The notes: a model not told the origin generated them from the sequence alone. A DNA stretch of 64,000 nucleotides from Gracilaria gracilis (GCA_030374805.1 JARGSG010000037.1:468477-532476), one strand, 5' to 3'; shown: positions 19,709-31,853, counted from the first letter of the stretch. A program made the numbers and translations.

Positions 19709-21088
19709 TTATTCTTCGTAAGGAAGTAATGTCTCAATATCGTCCGCCGATTCCATCTTGCACTCGTTAGGCGCTACCATCACCACCTTACTACCTCCAC
19801 GACGCTTGACACACATCTTCGCACTTGATGCCACACATTCGAACTTGGGCTCACATGTACGCGGTTTGCATCGTCCGCTGGTTGCACCTGCATCTTCCAT
19901 GTCGTAACACTCACCGCCTTTTTGGGTGGTGAGTTGGCACGCGCAGAATTCATCGGCCTTAGCGTCATCGTTTTGTCCCCTCAAACCGTAATCGATGTCG
20001 GTGTTACTCTTGTTGCTATCATCGTCATCCTTCGGGAGTGGTACGCGACCCTTCTTTTTCTTATCGTCGTCTTCATCGTCGTCGTCATCATCGTTCTTGC
20101 GGCCTTTGTTTCTCTTGTCATCGTCGTCATCGTCGTCGTCATCATCGTTCTTGCGGCCCTTCTTTTTCTTGTCAGCATCATCGTCATCATCGTCGTCGTC
20201 ATCATCGTTCTTGCGACCCTTCTTTTTCTTGTCATCGTCGTCATCGTCGTCATCGTCATCGTTCTTGCTGCCCTTCTTTTTCTTCTCACCATCATCGTCC
20301 TCGTCGTCATCATCACCGTTCTTGCGGCCCTTTTTTCTCTCGTCATCGTCCTCATCGTCGTCTTTATCGTCGTCATCATCTTTCTTGCCGCCTTTCTTGC
20401 CGGTGCCAACCTTAACCGGCGTGGCGGAACAGGTCTCGCCGCCGACGACAAGCCTGATGAAGACGGTGCGAGCCGCTTCCTTGTTGTTCTTACCGGTCAT
20501 TGCCCAAACGAAAGAGGCCTTGCTATCACACTTCTTCCAATTGTTCTTTGCGATCTTGACCGTGTCCTTCCAGTGACAAAAGTCGTGTGTCTTACCTGTC
20601 TTTTTATCCTCGTAGATGTTGACAGTGTCCCAGTATTTCTTCTCCCATGTATCCCACTTGGAGAAGCCACCACGAGTGGAGAAGCGGTCGACACCGGTGC
20701 GATAGGTTTTTCCGGCATACGCGATGGCAGCCATGAAACCAGCGTTCTGGTGAGGTTTTCCAGTCTTGGTGCACTTGAAAGCGACGACATCGCTGTTCTT
20801 GAGTTGTAAGTTCACATGGTTACCAGGTTTCACGTTCTGCTTCTTGCCGTTTACGAAAACCTTCACCTTTCCACCGAAGATGGCGAACTTGAGAGAAGAG
20901 GAGGGCTTTGCGGTATGGAGCGATGTTTGGAGTGATGTTTGGAGCGAGGGTGTGGAGACGGTCGGGTTGCCGGAGTTTAAGGCCTGTGGCTCGGGAAAGA
21001 AGGCGCGGGCGTTAACGGTGGTGAAGAGGGCGGCTGCAGCAAAGAGGATGCTGCAGATGGTGCGAATGTTACGGATATTGGTGTTCAT
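19709..21088 (-). CDS. Secreted Asp/Lys-repeat protein, copy B (459 aa)
   Basis: Tandem paralogue of the 9853-11394 gene, ATG at 21088, TATA at 21263-21272. Signal peptide, N-terminal beta-rich domain and C-terminal eight-Cys domain are nearly identical to copy A. The Asp/Lys tract (about 20040-20395) is shorter by 54 residues, with six or seven units instead of about nine. One substitution places an extra Cys in the first domain (N-N-W-K-K-C-D-S instead of N-N-W-K-K-I-D-S). The frame is intact throughout, so both copies look functional and the tract length is free to vary by whole units. Confidence 0.85.
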   Translation of the reverse strand: MNTNIRNIRTICSILFAAAALFTTVNARAFFPEPQALNSGNPTVSTPSLQTSLQTSLHTAKPSSSLKFAIFGGKVKVFVNGKKQNVKPGNHVNLQLKNSDVVAFKCTKTGKPHQNAGFMAAIAYAGKTYRTGVDRFSTRGGFSKWDTWEKKYWDTVNIYEDKKTGKTHDFCHWKDTVKIAKNNWKKCDSKASFVWAMTGKNNKEAARTVFIRLVVGGETCSATPVKVGTGKKGGKKDDDDDKDDDEDDDERKKGRKNGDDDDEDDDGEKKKKGSKNDDDDDDDDDDKKKKGRKNDDDDDDDDDDADKKKKGRKNDDDDDDDDDDKRNKGRKNDDDDDDEDDDKKKKGRVPLPKDDDDSNKSNTDIDYGLRGQNDDAKADEFCACQLTTQKGGECYDMEDAGATSGRCKPRTCEPKFECVASSAKMCVKRRGGSKVVMVAPNECKMESADDIETLLPYEE

Positions 21089-21262
21089 TGCGAAGGGGTA
21101 ATGCAGTTAATGAATTAGTGTAGGGAATGGCGAATGGGGAAGCTGGAGTAAGTGGGTGTGTGGCGGAGAGAGGATACCAGAAGGAAGACTGATTCGAAGT
21201 GATTGTTTTTTCGTTGTTGCTGGGGATGGAGGTGAAGATTGTGGGGGTGGAGGTGTTGAGAG

Positions 21263-21272
21263 CCTTTTATAG
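21263..21272 (-). promoter_or_regulatory. TATA box of the Asp/Lys-repeat gene, copy B
   Basis: CTATAAAAGG on the minus strand, 175 bp before the ATG at 21088, the same spacing as in copy A. Confidence 0.75.
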
Positions 21273-22024
21273 TGGCTGGAGAACCGTGCTCGGTATGCTG
21301 TGTGTGTGTGTGTATTGTAATACATATACTTTCGTGGACGGAGAGGAATGGAGAATATTTGAACATGGCTCTCCTTTCGACTGAGTTTGAGTTGGGTGGC
21401 CGTTTTCTACTGGATGCATCGCAGGATGCCCAGCTCCATCGAGGCTGTGGGAGGACCATGCAAGGTTTCACTGCGACGCAGGGCAATACTCAGACTGTTC
21501 ATTCATGGGTTTACTACATATCTGGGTTGGACATCGTTACTTATTATCGTTGCTCTCTGGTATGGAGAATGATTTCTCTACATGAGAGTCGGGTTGAAGG
21601 GGTGATAACGATACTTTTGCTGTGTTGTGTTGTTGGTACACCGAGAGGTAGCAGAAGATTTCGTGTGTGTATACGTGAATGAGAACTTGAATTCATCCTT
21701 CGTGGACTTGCAATACGGTTTGGAAGATATGCGTGTGGAGGTTGGAAAGGTTCGTTGTTCTCAGAATAATCATATCGTGTCCACGAAAGTCCCACAGATG
21801 ATTGTGAGAAGAGAGTGAGGTCTAGCGGTGAGTTTCTTTCCCATTTTGAATATTACTTCGTACTCTCTCCTTGTGCTCCTGGGTCTATTTAAGCGGCCTA
21901 CTCTGCACCACATCGCGCCCCGTTCTTTGTATCTCCATCACAATTGCATTCATCACCCTCATCTTCGTTCTCAGAATTCTGGAACCCATCGGTATTGCTC
22001 TTTGAACTTCGCTTTTTCTTCAGG

Positions 22025-22516
22025 ATGATCCGTACTAGCATCTTTCTCTTGCTCACTGTAATCGTTGCCTATTTGGCAACTGATGTGGTCGCCAGAGTTC
22101 CACGTCCTAAGCTCGAAGGAGTGGACAAGCTTGCTAAGAAAGACGTTGGTGCCTTTGGGGATGTAAAACTTCCCACGCAAATCAGAACGCAAATCAGAAG
22201 TGTTTCTGTACGCCAAAGCTCTGTTTGGTGTCCCAACTGGCCGGAACAGCGTTTGGAAGATCTGTGTGTGTCGGTGGTGCAATGCATGTGCGTGAAGGTT
22301 CCCGAGGAGGTGAAGATAGCGGAAATGAAGGAAGTGTGCGCGAAATATGGACTACATCATGGAAGTGGAGATGAGTTGTGTGATAGTACGGATGAAGCGA
22401 AGTGCTTCTTGAGGTATTGGATCGGAGGGGATAACCAAACATGTTACAACCTGGCGCGCGACTGCATCCCTTACATGTTTAAACATTACAACTGGGAGAT
22501 GGAAACACGACGTTGA
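22025..22516 (+). CDS. Small secreted Cys-rich protein, copy B (163 aa)
   Basis: Paralogue of 12347-12892 with ATG at 22025 and TATA-like box at 21886-21893. Signal peptide and cysteine pattern are the same up to C-I-P-Y-M-F-K. Here the A run has three rather than five residues, so the protein ends with H-Y-N-W-E-M-E-T-R-R and a stop, 18 residues shorter than copy A. Function unknown; secreted by inference from the signal peptide. Confidence 0.7.
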   Translation: MIRTSIFLLLTVIVAYLATDVVARVPRPKLEGVDKLAKKDVGAFGDVKLPTQIRTQIRSVSVRQSSVWCPNWPEQRLEDLCVSVVQCMCVKVPEEVKIAEMKEVCAKYGLHHGSGDELCDSTDEAKCFLRYWIGGDNQTCYNLARDCIPYMFKHYNWEMETRR

Positions 22517-25500
22517 GGTTTGTCGTTTTAAGGATATCGGTCTCTGGGCTGCGACATGCGCTCTTTGAATCGTTGCAGAAGAACGCTATGTTGATCAGTT
22601 CTTTGCGTCACTCTGGTCATTGCTTTCTTTTGCAAAAGATGCTCAAGATGGAGTGGGTATCAAATGGAAGAAGACAGTTGACTTAATTGTTGAGCGTTGA
22701 GCATGAGCATCTTGAACCGGCTTTTGGACCTGGATATCCAAGAGATACATGTTACACTGCAACCAAAACCATACTATTGTAGTAAAATTCTTCATATGTA
22801 TGTATGTACGTCCCCTGCTTTGTGCACATTTTCTTCGCGGTGTTCTCCCCTACCTGCTTTTCTTTGGCGAGTGGGTATCTAACTGTAGCTACGTAGCGAA
22901 GAAAGAAGACCTCGCGCACTACGCAGCGGGTACAATCTGGGCCCTTCGGTACGATGTTGTTTGCACATCGATGGAGCTGAAATGTAACCGGCGGTTTGCA
23001 TGCTGTGTTACGCAGGGTTTTACTAAAAGCATCCACCTTAGAAAGCTTAAAACTTGAACCCCTTTGTCGTGGTATCGCCCATTTGAGGTTTGGCTCTGTG
23101 GATGTGTAAGTCGTAATCTTGGCAGTCATTGGTGAAAAAAAGAGTGGGAAACTACGTGATCTTGTTCGTTCTTGACCTTGGTCCTCTGCGGCAAGTCGTT
23201 TGTTCTTCTAACACTCTGCTGTCATTCGTCATGACAGGATATAGAGACCATCTCTTAGAGACGGGACATGTTTGGTCAAGAAAATGTACGCCACTATGAA
23301 TATCGGAGAATTCAATCTCAAGTTATGCTGATGCTCCATACTCCAGGTACCTGTACATGTCATTCAGACAGGAAATAAAGGAAAACGTGTCTGTGTTCTA
23401 GACTAGAACCCAAACTTCTAATTCCGAAGCCTCCTTCAACGTTACAGCTTGATCCAATAATGATGGGATATACATTTTGTGGGCTCGACCTTTAGAAGTG
23501 TGGTACATTGAAACAGGAATGAGTCTGAAACCCATGAAGCTCGCGACATCTTAGATCATGGACTCTGTTAAGCACACACACAATCAGCTGATAATACACT
23601 TCGTTAACATGCCCAAGATACATGGTGTGGAGGGTTTACATTTCGTTTTCTGTCATGGCAGTTTTGCAAACAGGGGGCTTCGCATGACCATTCCACGTTA
23701 TACTTGTGTTCCACGACCACTTTCTTATAAGAAGCTAAGCTAATTAGTTCGGGATATATCCCACAGGAATGGTGACAGTTATAAGCATTACCGGACAACA
23801 ACAAAAGAAAAAAGTTTACGAACTACATGGTTGGCGTAAAAGAAGTTCTCAAAGGAACAAGACGGTTAGTTTAATCGCTCGCGCACAACGCTGATACATG
23901 CAACGTACCAGCTCCTTGAGACGTATCCAAAAGGAAAAACACATGTATCTAACAAACCTACACATTACTCTACCATACTCTATTCACCAGCAGGACGGAA
24001 GGAGGAGGATCCGTCAAACGAGTTGAGGATTTGGTGTGAAGCCATGTGGGTGGGAGCTTTTAAACCTTTATAAAAGGAGCTCAACTCGCCCATCATGGGA
24101 TGCCCCCCCTCCTCCCGTCCCACACTACTTCGCTTCTCGTCCATTTGTCCAAACACCAACCCCAGAGAAGAGGGCACCCCGTGCACCCCCTGAAATACTT
24201 CCTCATGGAGGAACATTTTCAGCATCCGCGCACACTATCGCCTCTAAAACCTCAGGTTGAAAGGCCTCCCCTCCTCGCTCTGTTCAATTAAGAACTTCCC
24301 CCTCGGACCCGTCCCCCGGAGAAGAGGCCCCCGTGCCCCGTGGAAGGTAAACTTCCCAATGCTCCGCACGTTGTAGAAAGGAACTGCGTAAAAAGAACAA
24401 CCAGAAGTAGCGATAGGCGAAGAGAGGACAATGACAGGGAAAGGTTGGTTAGTTCTGGAACGGAGTGGAAAGAAACCAGACGAGATCAAGAAGAGAAACA
24501 GTGACGTACGTAAAGAATGGAATAAAAAGGAGTGAAGGGGTGAAGGAATGAAAAGGAGTGAAGGGATGAAGGAAGGAAAAGAAGTGGAGGGATGAAGGAA
24601 GGAAAAGGAGAAAGGTAAAAGAGTAAGTTGCAAAGAGAGTAAACGAGGAAAAGGAAGAAGGGATGACGATTATGATATATGTGTTCGGGAAATAGGATGA
24701 AAGAATGACGTTGATAAGCTGAGTGTTCGGAAACCAGGATGAAGGAATGACGGTGATGAGATACGTGTTCGGAAAACGGGATGGAGGAACGATGGTGATG
24801 AGATTAGAGTTCGGGAAGGCGGTACTTCTGGTTCCTTTTATACTGTGGTTGGATACCGCCTCTCCAATTCCAAGCTCATCAAACTCTCCGCGAATGCAGA
24901 TGATTCTGGTCTGACAGAGTGAGTTGGTCTTCGTGAAAAGCAGACACTGCGGAACCGTGAGATGGAAAGGCGAGCACTTGGTTGACATGTTCGAATTCAA
25001 CCGGGATAGAGGAAAGTGGATTGTCGCTGGGCCACGGTCTGGGAATGAACTGCATATATCACACAACGTGACCCTTTGGCTATACTCAAGGAATAAACTT
25101 GCACATGTCTCGTTAGTAAGCCAGAAACCCAGCTGCAGACCCTGTAAACCTCGCAACCCTATTTCGGTGCTCTTTAGAAGCTGCTATAGAAGACAAACAG
25201 TAAGGTTAGTGCAACTAAAAAACTAGCTCCAAGAGCGAGTCCGATAACCAGTGCTCGATAACGATGAACGATTTACGCAATACTAACACATCACAACCTG
25301 AATCGAACCACAACAAGAGCGGGGGCATAGCCCTCAATGCTTCATTTACCTCCGTAGAAGGAATTGCTGAGCACTGGCTTCCACTTGTCCCAGTTACTCA
25401 TTCTCGGTTCTGACCATAATCTCCAAGTTATACGGTTGTTCGAAGGAGTTTCAAATTTACTACTTCTTGGCTTGAAACCCACTGCGACGCATCCACTACT

Positions 25501-27469
25501 GGGAGGCAATGCGGGCTTGTTCGGGACCATCACCTAATTTCATGTGGTTTCCAGTCTCGTTGAGATTAGAGTCATTGCTTGGGTGGATGCTGAGCTCACG
25601 AGAACCAACAGAGACTTTAAACCCCAGTGCCGACAATCCTCCGTTCTCCTCAACCACCTCTATCTCTCTTAACCATTATTAAACGTTTCCCTTCACCTTC
25701 AAGTACAGTTGCATGGCTTTTGATTGGAACCACACGAGTCTCATGTGTACCAATCGCTGATTACGAGGAGATTTGATTCGAAGAGGATCACAATGTTCAC
25801 CTGTGAAAGAAGTGAAAATGGGGGGCTTGGCCCGGCGTCAGGAGCAATCAGACCAATCCTACTCACCCCTAAATTGCCGGTATCATGTTTGACGGCGGCA
25901 AACCCACATTCTTTGGACTCAAACCCCTTGCCTTTGAGTAAGGATTAGCGGTTCCCACTTATGTTTCACCTGCTATCAAGAGGGCGGGTGTAATCTGGTG
26001 CGCACGAGTAATAATATAAGAGAACCATCGATTTCCCTGTTAATAAACACATGGTTCACTATAACCGCCCAAGTGATTCTCCTACGATTTCCACGATAGT
26101 TTGATAACGTAGCTTTTGCAACATCGAGTTGTGGCCTTAACCTGGCAAACTCGATCTCACCTACCTCCTGTGAAATTGGAATGGAGATCGGAAGGCCGAA
26201 AAAGCTTGACTGTAGTGCTCGGGAGAGCAAGTCAGCTTCGCAAAGCATATTTGCATCCTTAGTCGTTGGCCGAGCGCAATAACGACCACACACAGATTCG
26301 CTTGTATTTCTACCACATCCCGCCATTAAGACGTATGTTATAGTTCAAGAGTCACTTCAAAGTAATAAGCTTATGCAGTGACTGCGCCAAACATTGAATG
26401 CAAATTGCATAGAACATGCAAAGAATTGTGTGGTTGGGACAAACTCGGACTCCGCATCCCTTCCACCAGCAGATGCTGTTGTAGTCGGATTTGGTGTACA
26501 CACCGTGCCTCCACGTCAAAGATGAGCAGCTCGTAAGAGTCTCTTCTAGAGACTTCAACGGGGTCTCGTTTGCTCATATAACCTGAAAGGAACAGATCGA
26601 GGATGCCTAAAAGAAAGAACGCCAGCCACATGCTGCTGGCTTTGATTGTGGCCGTGGCGTCATCCTTGTGGGCTTCATATTCCCGGACATCATGGATATC
26701 ATTATATGATATTATCATGCATAGAACTTGAGCAACTCCGATTCAGACGTGGTTACGATGGCTCAGTTTTCATAGCCAATACTGGCGCTCGTGATCCCTC
26801 CAAAGCGATGTACACTTCTCAATTCGACCCATCACACGACGATATTCTGACGTTGTAGGACAGAAGATGTGTGTTCCTTGGATGCGGGACGATAGGCAGA
26901 CCCAGTGGCTCCTTGCTCATGTCGCCGAAACCCCCAAACGGAGTTGAGAGCAGATCACAGCACGAACGGGCGCAATTATTTGGCAGGGAATTGGAATGTG
27001 CGACCTTGCATTGCTGGCGAAGGAGACGTCCACCGTTGGATCTTGCCATGCGCAAATGTGCAGATTACCTTCACTGTTCAGAAACTCATGTATGGAGAGA
27101 GTCCCTCCAACCAATCACAGGATACCTTTCCCCAAGGTGCTGACAAAAACCTGAGTCGGATAGAATCGAACTTCAGTGTTGTCTAGACGATCAGCTACGC
27201 TTTCCATATGTCTCTAAGCTCAGCTCATTGTTGAAAATACGACATATGAGTGTAGACTATTGACGGGAACAAAGGTCAACCACACTTTAGATACTATGAT
27301 TTTGCAAAGGTATACTACTCTATGTAAATGAATTTAATGTTTCCGAGACCAATGAGTTGCAAGTGTTTCAAACATAACTTGAATACCATAGTTTCACTGT
27401 GTAATTCAACAGCAAATGTGTAACAGCAAATGTGCAGTATAAATTGTTTCACCCACCATGAAACTCTCA
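22517..27469. other. Gene-poor interval, copy B, with facing TATA boxes and minisatellite
   Basis: Counterpart of 12893-17892. Conserved items are the plus-strand TATA (24069-24076), the minisatellite (about 24515-24830) and the minus-strand TATA (24834-24842). No ORF is shared with copy A apart from repeat-driven ones. Confidence 0.5.
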
Positions 27470-27957
27470 GCGCCGGGGGTGGTGACCCGGTGCCCGTGGC
27501 GCAGTTGCATTCAATTGCATGTTCAACCGAGAAGCTCCGAGTTCAATTCCGGAAACGAACACAAAACAAAATGGTCAAAGTGGGATAGGGGCGGGTACAC
27601 CTGGGCCGGGGCCTGGGGGGATAACATGTAGGCTCGCGACAGTGGGAAGTAATGCCCCACTCTCGGAGTATATCCAATACCCTGGGCTCGGGTCCGGAAG
27701 GGGTATTTGGGGAAACGTAGGCCCCCAGAACCCGGACGGGGCGGGCTCGGCCCCGTAGTCGTGGCCTGGAGGTGGTGGGCAGGGCGGCTACTGGGAAGGG
27801 CCTCAACCGATCCTGAAAGCTGTAAAAGCTGTGAGCCCCTGGGGATGTGACTGCCACCAGAAGGGGGATGGGGAGTAGCGACCCCAGTCCCGTGGCCTAG
27901 GAGTGATCCTCCTGAGGCCCAAAGAGCGCCGGGGGGTGACGGCCCCGGAAAGCTTTT
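27470..27957 (+). mobile_element. tRNA-derived SINE-like element, copy B
   Basis: Same family as 17893-18393. The A-box here is closer to consensus (TGGCGCAGTTG, 27497-27507) and the B-box is GAGTTCAATTCC (27539-27550). It lies at the paralogous position, so the insertion predates the duplication. A variant of the GCGCCGGGGG(G)TG start motif recurs at its end. Confidence 0.7.
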
Positions 27958-28123
27958 GTCAGTCCTGCTCAGATGGATCATCTTTTCTGGCTTTTTTCTG
28001 CTTTTCCCCGCGCATTTCTAAAGCTGACACCATACCTACTATTCCTATCATCTGTGATCGCAATTCAGGTTCATATTCTATTGTCCAGCCTTCGGCTTCA
28101 CTTCTTTTAGCTCAGTACATCTC

Positions 28124-28313
28124 GACCCAGACGGGGCGAGCTCGGGCCGCTCCTGGGAGGGGCCTCAACCGATCCTGGAAACTTGGAAGCACTGAGTCCC
28201 CAAGGATGTGGTTGCCGCCAGAAGAGGGATGGAGAATGACGACCCCGGCCCGTGGAGATGATCGCCCTGGGGGCCGAAGAAGGGCCGGGGGTTGGTGGCC
28301 CCGGTTAGCTTTT
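28124..28313 (+). mobile_element. SINE-like element, 5'-truncated third copy
   Basis: Matches the 3' half of the two SINE-like elements (ACGGGGCGAGCTCGG start, GGCCCCGGTTAGCTTTTG end) but lacks the tRNA-like head. 5' truncation fits incomplete reverse transcription. Confidence 0.6.
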
Positions 28314-29690
28314 GCCACTTTTGCTTGTGTCAGTCTTTTTCTTGTGTACGGGCTCCTACGTAGATGAGCTTCCATGCCTCTAATCAAAATCAACTATCGT
28401 TCCTGGGCGAGAAGTACATAGCCCCTCAAGGTGGACGAATCGCTCATTAATACTAGGGGGCCTTTGTCGATGTTGAAACAGTTATCGACTTCCTGGAGTT
28501 TTGACGATTTTAGCACTCTTCGGAAGGCTTAGGAGTTCCTCTGATAATTCTTCAGCTGTTAATTGCACTTGGCAACGGGTTTGAAACCTACTGAGCACAT
28601 CTTCGCCGCATAGAGGCGGTTGAGATTGGTCTTGTGGGTATCCGACGCTGGCCGATTCCATCAACGAAGCCCGCGAGGTGAGAGTTTGCGCTGGAGGTAT
28701 TCTAAAAGCATTTCGTTAACCGTCTATACGATCCTCTTTTGGTTTGCAGAAGAGTGCTGAGTAGGAATTGCAGTCGATAAGTACTCAGGCACAACCGAGG
28801 CATGACTTAACCGGTGCAGTCAACTGTACCATCCAAAACATTCTGAAATCACTCTGTGGACTAGAGATAAGGTGGCTGGTTTAAGTTTACCACATATTCT
28901 TTCTGAGAAGCATTATGATGTTTAATCGCGATTCGCGAACAATGCGACAGAACTAAACTTTTCACACACGCCTGTCCACTACAGTATTTGCAAAATAACA
29001 CCACCAATCGATATCTATACATATCAGTTTAACATATTATACTTTTTACATATTGAATCATTTCCAAGTACGGTCCAGTTCTGCGGTGTCATTGACGATC
29101 GAATTGGTTTCGCTTCTCATCTCTCCTGGAAGCTTGGGGGCTCCGGGCCGGGGCTTGCGTTTGTAACTGCCGGCAGTGCACTTGGCATTGAAGTATCAGT
29201 GGTGCTCCGAGATTGTTCAATAAGCACCAGAACGTACTGAAACACAGACACTCATGTATTGCATACATTACCCAGAGAGAGAGAAAGAGAGAGAGAGTTA
29301 GGCCACTGATTAATCTACATGAACATTTTAGAGCATCATGTTATGATCATAACATGATGCCATAACTATGATGCTCTGAAATGTTTATGTTTGGCTTTCA
29401 TAGGCTGGGGGTGCAGATCTCTACAAGAGTGTGTACTATATCACTGACGCAATCAGAGGCCTGGGAGAAGAAGACTAAGTGCCAATTGACTTCTTAACAA
29501 GTTCTTACGGTGACGTTACAAGTTCATGATGTAGTGTTCATTGACTGGACTATATTTTAGTGTCTCCTTCTCCTCAACGGAAAGTAAAAGGAGGAGTCAT
29601 TGCTTCAGTGCTGAGGGATTTATTGTTTGCGTTTGTTGGTTGATTCTAGAAATAAAACGACAATCACTGCGACTTCACTGAGCCAAGCCC
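28314..29690. other. Gene-free interval
   Basis: No coding signal. It contains a GA-rich microsatellite (29274-29298) and a nested palindrome (29321-29387). Confidence 0.5.
29321..29387. repeat. Nested palindrome
   Basis: A 28-nt perfect palindrome (29333-29360, centre ATGATCAT) sits inside a second inverted repeat whose arms are 29321-29339 and 29369-29387 (one or two mismatches). The left copy of the GAGCATCAT segment can pair with two partners, so two alternative hairpins are possible. Confidence 0.8.
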
Positions 29691-30668
29691 CTAGCCTTCA
29701 TACGGTATTAATACTTCTGCATCCCCAGCTGGGACAGTGATGCATTGATTAGGAGCCACCATAACTAACTTGGTACCACCCCGTCGTTTGATACATATCT
29801 TTTCGCCGGATATGACACATTCAAACTTGGGGTCACACGGACGAGGACGACATCTCCCGCTTTCTGCTGAGGTATCATCCATATCGTAACAACGTCCACC
29901 TCTTTCATCCGTAAGCTTGCAGGCACAAAACCCTTCAGAAGGCTCATCATCATTCTGCCCACCCAGGGAGTCTTCCTTCGGATCCGGCACTCTACGGAAA
30001 GTTATCTCATCCTCCGCATGCACTGGTGCGCCACAGTTCTCCCCGCCTACCACTAAACGCATGTAGACTTTTCCTGCCGGAACATTCACTCCGCCAGGGT
30101 TTGACTTCAACCGCCAGATGTACGATGCCTTGTCATCAAATATGCCACCCCCAATGTCCATGTTATCCGCACGGTCCCAATGACAGAAACTGCGAACAGC
30201 CCCCGTACTTTTCTGCACGAAAGTCAAAGCTGATTTCCAGACCTTCTGCTCTTCTTCTTCCCATGTAGAAAAGTCCGTCCTGGCCGTGAAGCGATCTTCG
30301 CCAGTGTAATACTTTGTAGTAGCCCATGAGACAACGGCCATCAGTCCCGCCTTCTGACCAGTTTTCTCGGCCTCGAAAGCGATTACATCGTTCTTCTTGA
30401 GTGGCAGCACAATTGTTTGCGGTGCTGTGGATGATACTTCTCGGAATTCCTTGCCATTGACACTTACAGTAACCTTTCCAACGGCAGCGACTTTGATCGA
30501 TGACGTTGTACCCCCCAGTACCTTTGAAGCAGGTTTCAGTGAAAAAAGCGAGTTGATTCCGTTAAGCAAGCCCTTGTCATCATCTGAGTTGCTCCAGAAC
30601 GCCCTTCCACGAACCAGGGTTAGTATAGTCACAAAAAAAAGCACAGCGTGTCCGACGGTGACCTTCAT
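29691..30668 (-). CDS. Secreted repeat-less paralogue of the Asp/Lys-repeat proteins (325 aa)
   Basis: An ORF is open from 31085, but the ATG at 30668 is chosen because it gives a signal peptide (V-G-H-A-V-L-F-F-V-T-I-L-T-L-V-R-G) and lies about 145 bp after a TATA box (30813-30819). The domain that follows has the same landmarks as the paralogues: V-S-V-N-G-K, L-P-L-K-K-N-D-V-I-A-F, Y-T-G-E-D-R-F, F-C-H-W-D and R-L-V-V-G-G-E-N-C. It then runs through a 30-residue linker without any Asp/Lys tract into the same eight-Cys C-terminal domain ending L-I-P-Y-E-G. It shows the architecture without expansion. Function unknown, probably extracellular. Confidence 0.8.
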   Translation of the reverse strand: MKVTVGHAVLFFVTILTLVRGRAFWSNSDDDKGLLNGINSLFSLKPASKVLGGTTSSIKVAAVGKVTVSVNGKEFREVSSTAPQTIVLPLKKNDVIAFEAEKTGQKAGLMAVVSWATTKYYTGEDRFTARTDFSTWEEEEQKVWKSALTFVQKSTGAVRSFCHWDRADNMDIGGGIFDDKASYIWRLKSNPGGVNVPAGKVYMRLVVGGENCGAPVHAEDEITFRRVPDPKEDSLGGQNDDEPSEGFCACKLTDERGGRCYDMDDTSAESGRCRPRPCDPKFECVISGEKICIKRRGGTKLVMVAPNQCITVPAGDAEVLIPYEG

Positions 30669-30812
30669 TGGGATGAATTTGGATGGAGCAACACGATTGC
30701 AAGAACCTTGAGCAGATGGGAGTCCCGAAAGCCTTGAAGCGCCGATGAATGTGAAACCAACGATAAGAGATGGTGGCAAGATATACCAGAGCGCAAGAGT
30801 GAAGAAGCAACT

Positions 30813-30819
30813 CTTTATA
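30813..30819 (-). promoter_or_regulatory. TATA box of the 29691-30668 gene
   Basis: TATAAAG on the minus strand. It argues for the short gene model, since the longer ORF start at 31085 would lie upstream of it. Confidence 0.6.
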
Positions 30820-31349
30820 CTCGTCCTGAGAGTTTCTAAAGAGGCCTCTCTCAACGAAACTTTTGATAATCTGCCGTAGAATTCCATGGAGGATCGTCTG
30901 TTTCCATATGAATGCTTCAATGAAATCGGGTTTACATGTAGTATCTTACATGTCATGTTTCCTATGGTGGAAGCTGGACGAAGATTTTTCTCTCCAAACG
31001 CTGTGAACATAAAACTGTTACACAGCACTAAAATATAGATAGAAAGTGGATGGAATGCATTGTCAAGTTGTCCGATGTTCATCAAGTCCAGAGGAGATGC
31101 GAAAGTAGCTGCTTAGACCGGTACACGTAGATATGCTCTTCTCATGGTTTGTTAACTCGCGATGCGGAATGAAAGTAGACTCGAGTCAGAGAACTGCAGT
31201 CCATCTCTCCTGGAAGAGTCCTTTCCGGAATGGAACATATCGCACATTCTCATAATTAAGCAAAAGAACGGGAGAGAAAAGTACAGACTATGCCAAAAGG
31301 CATGTCTCAGAAGAAACAGTTTTGCAATGGTCTGCCGAATGTTAAAGGG

Positions 31350-31847
31350 TTACCAACGGTACCGGTAGCGGTCTGCCTTCCGTAAATGCCGAATAACGCC
31401 TTCATCATTTTCAATGACCATCATCTGGATTGCAGTCGCGCCCGGAATCTGGATGGAGTGTGATGGTGCAGTCAAAGGTAATCTTGTTTCGAGATAGAAT
31501 TTAATTTCGGTTAATTTCGCCGACATCTCACGGAGCGGCAAAAATGTGCCCCTTCGTAAAATTTCTGCCATAAAATTTTCCAGAGCGCGGAGTAGATCTC
31601 GCACTTGAAGGTTTAGGAGGGCAAGGCGGCGGTGAATGCAAGTTTCGCAGCAACCTCCGGGCCTATCCTGTCGCTTTGACTTTGCTAGCTTCTCAGTTTG
31701 TTCAGGGTCACACTTAACCGGAAACGGGGAATAAGGGTTACCTTGCAGTAGAAGGGAATCCAGCGACCAGGTTCCGCCACTTGTTGTAATTCCAATACCA
31801 GTCAGGTTCCTACAGACTTGCGTACCAACGCTGTGATCTGAGTTCAT
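31350..31847 (-). CDS. Hypothetical protein (165 aa)
   Basis: ATG at 31847, only 6 bp from the ATG of the divergent CPP1-like gene. The product is mixed alpha-type and contains a C-C-E-T-C motif near residue 75 and a helical stretch (L-L-N-L-Q-V-R-D-L-L-R-A-L-E-N-F). I do not recognise a family. The length and composition look protein-like, but the head-to-head overlap with the neighbour leaves no room for a separate 5' UTR, so this may be a chance ORF in the promoter region. An AACGG palindrome (31348-31362) overlaps its stop. Confidence 0.35.
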   Translation of the reverse strand: MNSDHSVGTQVCRNLTGIGITTSGGTWSLDSLLLQGNPYSPFPVKCDPEQTEKLAKSKRQDRPGGCCETCIHRRLALLNLQVRDLLRALENFMAEILRRGTFLPLREMSAKLTEIKFYLETRLPLTAPSHSIQIPGATAIQMMVIENDEGVIRHLRKADRYRYRW

Positions 31848-31853
31848 TTCGCA

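Larger units (their letters stand above)
18594..27967. repeat. Tandem segmental duplication, copy B (about 9.4 kb)
   Basis: Second copy of 8618-18410, direct orientation, separated from copy A by about 180 bp of unrelated sequence. It begins inside the first codons of the membrane-protein ORF that is longer at 8130-8669, which shows that the duplication breakpoint cut that gene. Confidence 0.85.
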
